In this document: positions 36,845-43,512 of the stretch, in pieces
Layout: each line of letters opens with the position of its first letter
How positions within the stretch are numbered: the stretch's first letter is position 1
NCBI RefSeq assembly: GCF_022479115.1
Contig: NZ_CP092497.1
Span: 1,922,001 to 1,986,000, forward strand
Length of the DNA stretch: 64,000 nucleotides
Reading direction: 5' to 3'
DNA from: Amycolatopsis sp. EV170708-02-1
Lineage (GTDB): Bacteria > Actinomycetota > Actinomycetes > Mycobacteriales > Pseudonocardiaceae
Made by a program: the position numbers and the translations under genes
Notes under the pieces: generated by a model
The model's database searches: none
What the model was told of the DNA's origin: nothing
Seen by the model: the letters and a program-made list of their open reading frames with translations, nothing else

Positions 36845-37453
36845 ATGGGGTTCCTCGTGCACGGGTCCAGCGGTCCGATCGCCCGGTTCCGGCGACGGCT
36901 CTTCCCTGGTCACAATTCGCTGGCTCGCGGCTCCGACCGGTTCGAAGCCCTCCTCCTCAAGCTCGTGATCCTCGCGGCGCTGCTCGCCATCCCGGTCGCG
37001 GCCGCCGTCGGCTCGGCCAACCACGGCAGGCAGGTCGCCGCGGCCGCCGCCGACTCGACCGGCCGCACACCCGCCACCGCGTACCTGCTGAAGGCGGCGC
37101 CCATCCGCGTCGTCGACAGCGAGAGCGTCGGGACCGACACCGCCACCACCGAGGCGACCTGGACCGACGCGCGCGGCGCCCGGCACACCGGCGGTGTCCT
37201 CGCGGCGCCGGGCAGCCCCGCCGGATCGGCCATGCCGATCTGGATCGACGCCCGCGGTGAGCTCACCACCGCCCCGAGGACCGCGTCGACGGCCGTGTTC
37301 GATTCCGTGCTCGTCGGCCTGTGGCTCTGGTTCGCGGTGGTCGCCGCGCTCGTCCTGCTGCAGCGGGTCGTCCGGCTGGTGCTCGACCGGCAGCGGGCCG
37401 CGGCCTGGGAGCGCGCCTGGGCGGTCTACCCGCGTTCCGGTTCCTGGCCCTGA
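36845..37453 (+). CDS. Rv1733c-like membrane protein
   Basis: A 202-residue protein with two transmembrane helices. The first (LLKLVILAALLAIPVAAAVG) lies near 38-58 and the second (FDSVLVGLWLWFAVVAALVLL) near 158-178. About 95 extracytoplasmic residues lie between them (TEATWTDARGARHTG). This is the DUF/Rv1733c arrangement of actinobacteria, of unknown function though dormancy-associated in mycobacteria. The exact ATG is uncertain; no strong ribosome site is visible. Confidence 0.75.
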   Translation: MGFLVHGSSGPIARFRRRLFPGHNSLARGSDRFEALLLKLVILAALLAIPVAAAVGSANHGRQVAAAAADSTGRTPATAYLLKAAPIRVVDSESVGTDTATTEATWTDARGARHTGGVLAAPGSPAGSAMPIWIDARGELTTAPRTASTAVFDSVLVGLWLWFAVVAALVLLQRVVRLVLDRQRAAAWERAWAVYPRSGSWP

Positions 37454-37495
37454 TCCCGGCGGCGAGGGCAAAGAGCCTCGGCTAGGGTGCCCCGC

Positions 37496-38323
37496 ATGCG
37501 CATCATGATCTCGGCGGACATGGAGGGCGCCACCGGCGTCACCTGGACCGACGACGTCATCCCCGGCACCGAGCAGTGGCAGCGATTCCGCCGCCTGTTC
37601 ACCGGTGACGTCAACGCCACCATCGCGGGCCTGTTCGACTCCGGCGCCACCGACGTGCTGGTCAACGAAGCGCATTCCTCGCAACGGAACCTGCTGCTCG
37701 AAGACCTCGACGGCCGGGCGCGCATGCTCACCGGCAGGCACAAGCCGCTCTCGATGATGCAGGGGATCGACAGTGGCGTGGACGGCGTCGTCTTCCTCGG
37801 CTACCACGCCGGTGCGGGTTTCGACGGCGTCCTGTCCCACACGTACCTGGAGAATCAGATCACCGGCGTGTGGCTGGACGACGTCCCCGCCAGCGAAGGC
37901 AGGCTCAACGCGGCGATGGCCGCCGAGTACGGCGTCCCGGTGCTGGTCGTCTCCGGTGACGACAAGGCCTGTGACGACGCCCAGGACTACGCGCCGGAAG
38001 CCGAGCTGGTCACGGTGAAGGAGTGCGTCAGCCGCTACGCCGCGATCTGCCTGCCGCCCGCCAGGACGGCCGAACTGCTGTCGTCGGCGGCGGCGGACTC
38101 GATGAACCGGGCGGGCCGGGTCGAGCGGTACACCACTCCCCACCGGATCGAGGTCGAGTTCGACGCGAGCCACCTCGCGCAGGCCGCGGCGGTGATCCCG
38201 ACGGTGGAACAGATCGGCGTGCGGCGGGTCGGCTTCGACGCGCCGGACATGACCGAAGCGATGAAGGCGTTCAAGATCGTCACGGCGATCGCGGCCGGGG
38301 CGGTGCAGGGTATCTATGGCTGA
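37496..38323 (+). CDS. dppA: M55-family D-aminopeptidase (DppA-like)
   Basis: A 275-residue protein. The zinc motif SADMEGATGVTW (Asp and Glu ligands near residues 9-11), VNEAHSSQRNLL, GYHAGAG and the later SHTYLENQITGVW reproduce the DppA active site. DppA enzymes cleave D-Ala-D-Ala and related D-peptides. Here it overlaps an M20 peptidase start by 8 bases, so the pair probably degrades wall-derived dipeptides; the Dpp-type importer lies 20 kb away and is not linked. Confidence 0.9.
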   Translation: MRIMISADMEGATGVTWTDDVIPGTEQWQRFRRLFTGDVNATIAGLFDSGATDVLVNEAHSSQRNLLLEDLDGRARMLTGRHKPLSMMQGIDSGVDGVVFLGYHAGAGFDGVLSHTYLENQITGVWLDDVPASEGRLNAAMAAEYGVPVLVVSGDDKACDDAQDYAPEAELVTVKECVSRYAAICLPPARTAELLSSAAADSMNRAGRVERYTTPHRIEVEFDASHLAQAAAVIPTVEQIGVRRVGFDAPDMTEAMKAFKIVTAIAAGAVQGIYG

Positions 38324-39611
38324 GCTCGACGTGGTCGAAGTCTGTTCGCGGCTGATCCGGTTCGACACCACGAACCGCGGCGACGGGGACTCCGAGGGCG
38401 AGCGTGAGGCCGCCGAGTACGTGGCATCGCTGTTGTCGGGGCTCGGGATCGACTCGAAGATCATCGAGTCCGCGCCCCGCCGGGCGAACGTGATCGCCCG
38501 GGTCCCCGGCACCGACCCGAGCCTGCCCGCCCTGCTCGTGCAGGGGCATCTCGACGTCGTCCCGGCGGACGCCGCCGACTGGTCGGTGGACCCGTTCTCC
38601 GGCGAGGTCCGCGACGGATTCCTCTGGGGCCGCGGCGCCGTCGACATGAAGGACTTCTGCGCGATGGTGCTCGCCGCCCTCGCCACCGGCGTCCGGCCGC
38701 GACGGGACATCGTGCTGGCGTTCGTGGCCGACGAGGAGGACAAGGGCGAGTACGGCGCGCACTGGCTCGCCGCGGCGCACCGCGAGCTGTTCGACGGCTG
38801 CGCGGCCGCGATCAGCGAGTCGGGCGCGTACACCTATCACGTCCCCGCCGCCGACGGCCGGAACGTGCGGCTCTATCCGGTGGCGACGGCCGAGCGCGGC
38901 ACCGCGCACCTGCGCCTGACCGCCAAGGGCCGCGCGGGGCACGGCTCGCGGCCGAACGACGAGAACGCGGTCACCCGGCTGGTCACGGCGCTCGGCAAGA
39001 TCGCCGCGCATCGCTGGCCCGTCCAGCTGACCCCGACCGTCCAGGCCTTCCTCGAACGCACCGGGGAAGCGCTCGGCGTCCCGGTCGATCTGTCCGATGT
39101 GGACGGAACGATCGCCCGGCTCGGGCCCGCCGGGGCGCTGGTGGTGCCGACGGTCCGTAACAGCACGACGCCGACCATGCTCGACGCCGGCTACAAGGTG
39201 AACGTGATCCCGACCTCGGCCCAGGCCCAGGTGGACGTCCGAGTCCTTCCCGGCGCCGAACCGGAGCTGCTCGCCGAGATCGACGCGATGCTCGGCGAAG
39301 GCGTCACCCGCGAGTTCGTCGCGCACCAGCCGCCGGTCCAGGCTCCGGTGGATTCGCCGTGGTTCGACGCGATGGCGGACGCTCTGCGTTCGGAGGACCC
39401 CGAAGCCGTCGTCGTCCCCTACTGCATGGGCGGCGGAACGGACGCGAAGGCGTTCAGTCCCCTCGGGATCGACTGCTACGGCTTCGCGCCGCTGTCGCTG
39501 CCGGAAGGCTTCCCGTACCGGGCGATGGCGCACGGCGTGGACGAGCGGGTCCCGGTGGAGGGGCTGCGGTTCGGCACGCGGGTGCTGCGGCACTTCCTGG
39601 AGAACTGCTGA
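38316..39611 (+). CDS. M20-family metallopeptidase (ArgE/DapE/dipeptidase type)
   Basis: A 431-residue protein. Zinc and catalytic segments are VQGHLDVVPAD (His, Asp), WGRGAVDMKDF (bridging Asp) and FVADEEDKGEYGAHW (catalytic Glu pair). The dimerisation lid contains GRAGHGSRPNDENAV, and the last ligand is His in PYRAMAHGVDE. The full length is typical of cytoplasmic M20A peptidases. Coupled to DppA by an 8-base overlap. Substrate unknown. Confidence 0.92.
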   Translation: MAELDVVEVCSRLIRFDTTNRGDGDSEGEREAAEYVASLLSGLGIDSKIIESAPRRANVIARVPGTDPSLPALLVQGHLDVVPADAADWSVDPFSGEVRDGFLWGRGAVDMKDFCAMVLAALATGVRPRRDIVLAFVADEEDKGEYGAHWLAAAHRELFDGCAAAISESGAYTYHVPAADGRNVRLYPVATAERGTAHLRLTAKGRAGHGSRPNDENAVTRLVTALGKIAAHRWPVQLTPTVQAFLERTGEALGVPVDLSDVDGTIARLGPAGALVVPTVRNSTTPTMLDAGYKVNVIPTSAQAQVDVRVLPGAEPELLAEIDAMLGEGVTREFVAHQPPVQAPVDSPWFDAMADALRSEDPEAVVVPYCMGGGTDAKAFSPLGIDCYGFAPLSLPEGFPYRAMAHGVDERVPVEGLRFGTRVLRHFLENC

Positions 39612-39618
39612 GCCACAC

Positions 39619-39668
39619 GCCTCGTGAGTGGTGAGGACGGTTAGAACCGTCCTCACCACTCACGAGGC
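39619..39668. repeat. Family B palindrome, copy 3
   Basis: Perfect 24-base arms (39619-39642 / 39645-39668, beginning GCCTCGTGAGTGGTGAGG) around a 2-base centre AG, 8 bases after the M20 stop. Likely terminator of the dppA-M20 operon. Confidence 0.88.
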
Positions 39669-39684
39669 TTTTCACCGGGCGTGC

Positions 39685-40172
39685 GTGCTCCTGATCGGCC
39701 TCGGCACGGTCCTCTCGGCGTGCCGGGGCGGGTTCCCGATATCGCGCGCCGACTCTCCACCCGAGAAGTCCACGTACTCCGCTCCCCCGGCCGAGACCCG
39801 GACCGTGACCATGACGCCGACAGCGCCATCTACGTCGACCGCGCCGGGCCTCGAACCCGCCGCGATCGACCGCGTGTTCCAGGTCTACATGAACGGGCTG
39901 GCCAATCACGACATGACCGCCCTGCGCAGCGGGACCTGCCCGCGCCTGAGGCCGACACTGCTCGGGTTCGAACTCCACGGGCATTACGTCGAGCGTTGGG
40001 AGATGCTGCCGTACTCCGTCCCATCGGGACAGGAGTTCGTGACGGTCCAGGCCAAGGCACCCAGCGGAACGCGCGCATCGGCAAACTCGCGGGCGACGTC
40101 GTCTATTCCTGGTATGTCGAGCGGAACGAGGACACGAACTACTACGTTTGCGGGTGGCTCGACCACAAATGA
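39685..40172 (+). pseudogene. Small lipoprotein, broken by one missing base
   Basis: From a GTG, LLIGLGTVLSAC is a short lipoprotein signal with lipobox LSAC. A Thr/Pro/Ser-rich linker is followed by an NTF2-like or DUF4878-like domain (IDRVFQVYMNGLANHDMTAL). At 40055-40062 the frame shifts; one added base joins TQRNARIGKLAGDVVYSWYV and the end YYVCGWLDHK. The length is one base short of a multiple of three. No homopolymer marks this site. Start position uncertain because the palindrome lies just upstream. Confidence 0.7.
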
Positions 40173-40188
40173 CCACAGGAGGCCGCCG

Positions 40189-40815
40189 ATGCCAACCGTC
40201 GCGCGACTCGCCAGGGACGAACGGGCGGACTTCGCCGCGTTCCTCCGCACGCTGTCCGCGGAACACTGGGACGCGCCGACCTTGTGTTCGGAATGGACGG
40301 TCCGCGAGGTGGTCGCCCACGTCGTCGACTACGACACCCAGCGCTTCCGCGACCTGATCGGCCAGGCCGTCCGCGGCGGGCTGCGGCTGAACCGGATGAA
40401 CGCGCTCGGGGTCGCGCGAAAGCCGGACCGGACGCCGGAAGAGCTGATCGCCAGGTTCGAGGAGCACCTCGAACCGCGCGGTCTGACCTCGGCGTTCGGT
40501 GGCCGGGTGGCGCTGCTCGACGGGCTGCTCCACCACCAGGACATCCGGCGGCCCTTGGGGTTTCCCCGCGAAGTGCCGCCGGAAAGGCTGCGTCATGCGC
40601 TGGCTTTCGCCCGTTACGCACCGCCGGTCAAGGCCGGCAAGCGCGCCCGCGGGCTCCGGCTCGTCGCCACGGACCTGGACTGGTCGGCCGGATCCGGGCC
40701 GGAAGTGCGCGGCCCCGGCGAGGCGGTCCTGCTGTCGATCGCCGGCCGGAGCGTGGCACTGCCCGAACTTTCCGGCCCCGGTGCGGCGATCCTCGCGTCC
40801 AGAATGGACGGTTGA
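40189..40815 (+). CDS. Maleylpyruvate isomerase family, mycothiol-dependent DinB-fold protein
   Basis: A 208-residue protein. The N-terminal DinB/MDMPI half has TLCSEWTVREVVAHVVDYD, where the His is a likely metal ligand. The second segment LLHHQDIRRPLG carries further His residues. The MDMPI C-terminal domain follows (LVATDLDWSAGSGPEVRGPGEAVLLSIAGR). Such enzymes use mycothiol, found in actinomycetes, for isomerase or transferase chemistry. AGGAGG lies 7 bases before the ATG. It ends 6 bases from the convergent MFS gene. Confidence 0.88.
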   Translation: MPTVARLARDERADFAAFLRTLSAEHWDAPTLCSEWTVREVVAHVVDYDTQRFRDLIGQAVRGGLRLNRMNALGVARKPDRTPEELIARFEEHLEPRGLTSAFGGRVALLDGLLHHQDIRRPLGFPREVPPERLRHALAFARYAPPVKAGKRARGLRLVATDLDWSAGSGPEVRGPGEAVLLSIAGRSVALPELSGPGAAILASRMDG

Positions 40816-40821
40816 GACCGG

Positions 40822-42036
40822 TCAGCCGACGGCCGCGACGGGAACCGCCGTGGTGGCCATCCGACGACGGACCGCGTTGCCGAGCAGCAGCTGGCCGACG
40901 GCCGCGGCCAGGCACAACCCGAGGCAAACGGTCCACAACACAGGTGCGCCCAGTACCAGCAGCTGGGTGCCGCCGAGCGGGGCGACGAACGCGGCGAGAC
41001 CCGCCGCCGTGCCGTAGGCGCCGTTGTACCGGCCGCGCAGATGCGGCGGCGCGAGCTCGGCCACGATCGCGACACCCACCGACTGGATCACGATCTCGCC
41101 GAGGGTCCAGAACACCGCGCACACCGCATACACCGGTATCGTCGACGCGAAGGCCGTGGCCCCGAAACCCAAGCCCGTCACCAGAATCCCGAACGTGAGC
41201 ACCCGCGACGGATCCCACCGCCCCAGCCGATGCCCCACGAGCGGCTGCACGACCACGATGACGATCCCGTTCACCGCCATCACCAGCCCGTACCCCGCCG
41301 GGGAAAGGCCGTCTTCGCGCATCGCCAGCGGCAACGTGGCCAGACTCTGCAGGAACACGAACGCCACCACGAGCGAGACCAGCATCAGCCCGGCCATGAC
41401 CCGGTCGCGCAGGACGACGGTGAAGCCGCCCCGCTCTCGGGGGCCACCGCCACCACGGGTCTCCGGCACCGCCCGCCACACCAGCAGCCCGAACAGCACG
41501 CACGTCGCCGCGTCCACCCAGAACAGCGTCGTGAAGCCCGCGCGGGCCAGCGTGCCGCCCAGCACCATGGCGATCGAGAAACCGAGGTTGATCGCCCACA
41601 GCAGCAACCCGAAGGCCCGCGTGCGGTCGGCGCCGGGCACCAGGTCCGCCACGATCGACTGGGTGGCCGGGCGGAACACGTCGAGCGCCAGCCCGAGCAG
41701 GAGCGCGGCGACCGCGATGAGTTCGAGGCGTTCGACGTAACCCAGCACGAGCATGATCGCGCCGGTCGCGAGCATGCCGCCGGTCAGCGTCGCGCGCCTG
41801 CCGATGCGGTCGGCCAGCAGGCCGCCGATCAGCTGCGAGAACACCTGGCCGATGCCGAGCAGGGCCAGCACGGTTCCCGCCGTCGCCACCGAAAGGCCGC
41901 GTTCGCTGGTCAGGTACAGCGCCAGGAACGGCAGGACCATCGTGCCGAGCCGGTTGACGAGCGTGCCCGTCCACAGCACCCAGAACGACTTCGGCAGCCC
42001 GCCGAGCCGGGTCCGCAGGAACCCGGGCGCCGTCAT
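40822..42036 (-). CDS. MFS exporter of the OvoA/ATP-grasp cluster
   Basis: A 404-residue protein with twelve transmembrane helices. Motif A appears as GLLADRIGRRATLTGG between helices 2 and 3, and the second half repeats it weakly (GHRLGRWDPSRVLTFG). It belongs to the DHA1-type drug-exporter group. Its ATG overlaps the ATP-grasp stop by ATGA, so both are made together. The tight coupling to a ligase suggests it exports the ligase product. Confidence 0.88.
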   Translation of the reverse strand: MTAPGFLRTRLGGLPKSFWVLWTGTLVNRLGTMVLPFLALYLTSERGLSVATAGTVLALLGIGQVFSQLIGGLLADRIGRRATLTGGMLATGAIMLVLGYVERLELIAVAALLLGLALDVFRPATQSIVADLVPGADRTRAFGLLLWAINLGFSIAMVLGGTLARAGFTTLFWVDAATCVLFGLLVWRAVPETRGGGGPRERGGFTVVLRDRVMAGLMLVSLVVAFVFLQSLATLPLAMREDGLSPAGYGLVMAVNGIVIVVVQPLVGHRLGRWDPSRVLTFGILVTGLGFGATAFASTIPVYAVCAVFWTLGEIVIQSVGVAIVAELAPPHLRGRYNGAYGTAAGLAAFVAPLGGTQLLVLGAPVLWTVCLGLCLAAAVGQLLLGNAVRRRMATTAVPVAAVG

Positions 42037-43319
42037 GGTTCGAGCTCGTAGCAGCCCACGCCGTCGAGGTACCGCAGCGTGCCGAGATCACGCAGGACGT
42101 ACTCCTCGATCTCGTGCATGAACGTGACCACCACCGGGAACGTCGTGTCGTCGACGGTGCGGCGCAACGGTTTCCCCGGTTCGGTCAGCACGAACATCTC
42201 GTGGAAGCTCTCCAGCCGCTCGATCTCGTCGAGCACCGTGTACCGGCGGAGCGTGCCTTCGACCGGCGAGAGCAGCGCGGACCAGGCGTAGTGCCGCTGG
42301 ATCCGGTAGTCCTCGCCCCACCGCTCGCGGAACCTCTCCGGCCGCAGCACCGCGTCCGCCATCCAGTCCAGCTGGGACTCGCCGATCGCGAGCCGCGCCA
42401 GATGCGGCAGGTCACCGCCCGAAAGGCGCGAACCCGCCTCGATCAGCCGCGGGCCCCGTGGGGTCCGCTTGATTTCGACGTGCGCGGCGCCGTGCCGGAT
42501 GCCCAGCGCGTCGAGCACCGCGAACGCGTAGTTCACCAGTTCGTCGTGGCCCGGCCCGCGCCTCGGCACGATCTGGCAGGCGCCGAGCAGGTCGGACACC
42601 CCGTTGATGGCGAAACGCGAGGTCTTCCATATGTCGCACACCTGGTGCAGGCCGTCCATGCTGACCGTGTTGACCATGTACTCGGTGCCCGCGAGGTATT
42701 CCTGCGCGATGACGAGATCGTTGTCCTCGGAGAACACGTTCTGCCGGCCGGTGATCGTGCGCAGCGCCTCGACGGACCGCTCCGGAGTGTCGCAAAAGGA
42801 CACACCGTCGCCGCCGGCACTGCGGTTCGGCTTGACGACGATCCGTCCGCCCACCTCGCGGTGCCATGCGGCGAGTTCGGCCTCGTCCGCGGTCGACAGC
42901 TGCCGCGCGACGGGCAGGTCCGCCGCGGCGACCGCCTCGCCCATGGCGGCCTTGTCCCGCCTGGCCAGGGAAAGCGCGGTGCCGTTCGAGGGCACTCCCA
43001 GCGCCTCGCTGAGCTCGTCGGTGAACGCGACGGCGTACTCGCCGCCCGCCACGACCGCGACCGGCCGGTGCACCGCCAGCGCGTCCAGCGTCTTCGCGAG
43101 GTCGCCGTCGTGGACGATGTTCTCGCGATAGTTGCTCATGGTCGGCGAGGACTGGCGGTACTGCCCGGGGGCGTCCGGCGCGCTCTGCACACGCACACAG
43201 TCCGCGCCCAGCGCCATGAACGTCGGCGCGATGTGCCGGGCGGTCTGCGGCAACCCGTGGTCGGCCGTTTCGTAGGTGTCCACGAGCACGACACAGGGCT
43301 TCGTCGACAAGAGGTTCAC
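42033..43319 (-). CDS. ATP-grasp ligase, L-amino-acid ligase/carnosine-synthase type
   Basis: A 428-residue protein. Residues 8-110 are a Rossmann-like pre-ATP domain (VVLVDTYETADHGL). The ATP-grasp core has RRDKAAMGEAV near 121, the nucleotide Lys in GRIVVKPNRSAGGDGVSF (163-174), and AQEYLAGTEYMVNTVS near 205-220. The metal-binding end reads VEIKRTPRGPRLIEAGSRLSGGD. This branch (BacD-like) joins amino acids or a carboxylate to an amine by acyl-phosphate, making dipeptides. The start is a GTG with an unclear ribosome site; a later start near VVLVDTYE is possible. Divergent from the OvoA-like gene, coupled to the exporter. Confidence 0.87.
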   Translation of the reverse strand: MNLLSTKPCVVLVDTYETADHGLPQTARHIAPTFMALGADCVRVQSAPDAPGQYRQSSPTMSNYRENIVHDGDLAKTLDALAVHRPVAVVAGGEYAVAFTDELSEALGVPSNGTALSLARRDKAAMGEAVAAADLPVARQLSTADEAELAAWHREVGGRIVVKPNRSAGGDGVSFCDTPERSVEALRTITGRQNVFSEDNDLVIAQEYLAGTEYMVNTVSMDGLHQVCDIWKTSRFAINGVSDLLGACQIVPRRGPGHDELVNYAFAVLDALGIRHGAAHVEIKRTPRGPRLIEAGSRLSGGDLPHLARLAIGESQLDWMADAVLRPERFRERWGEDYRIQRHYAWSALLSPVEGTLRRYTVLDEIERLESFHEMFVLTEPGKPLRRTVDDTTFPVVVTFMHEIEEYVLRDLGTLRYLDGVGCYELEP

Positions 43320-43391
43320 CTCTCAACCGGTGGATCGGGACACCGACGGTTCCAGCATCGCGATCACCGGGCATCTCCCCGCTTGCGCTCT

Positions 43392-43414
43392 CGCGCCGGG
43401 CTTCTTCCGGCGCG
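43392..43414 (+). promoter_or_regulatory. Hairpin upstream of the 23-codon ORF
   Basis: Eight-base perfect arms CGCGCCGG / CCGGCGCG with loop GCTTCTT, ending 17 bases before the GGAGAGGA ribosome site. It lies in the divergent intergenic region and could be a leader-RNA structure for the OvoA operon. Confidence 0.5.
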
Positions 43415-43440
43415 CGATTCAACGCACGAATGGAGAGGAA

Positions 43441-43512
43441 ATGACCTTTTCGAAGATGCGACGGTTTCGGCACCCGCCCCCAGTGCCCCAGAACCGAAGT
43501 GAGGTCACATGA
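43441..43512 (+). CDS. 23-residue peptide overlapping the OvoA-like start
   Basis: ATG at 43441 with GGAGAGGA immediately upstream at correct spacing. It encodes 23 residues beginning MTFSKMRRFRH, then PPPVP and ending NRSEVT. The TGA overlaps the OvoA-like ATG as ATGA, so translation of the enzyme would be coupled to it. It is basic, with one His followed by a Pro-Pro-Pro run that slows ribosomes without EF-P. It may be a regulatory leader peptide or a peptide substrate; no family is recognised. A longer in-frame ORF upstream lacks a comparable ribosome site. Confidence 0.6.
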   Translation: MTFSKMRRFRHPPPVPQNRSEVT

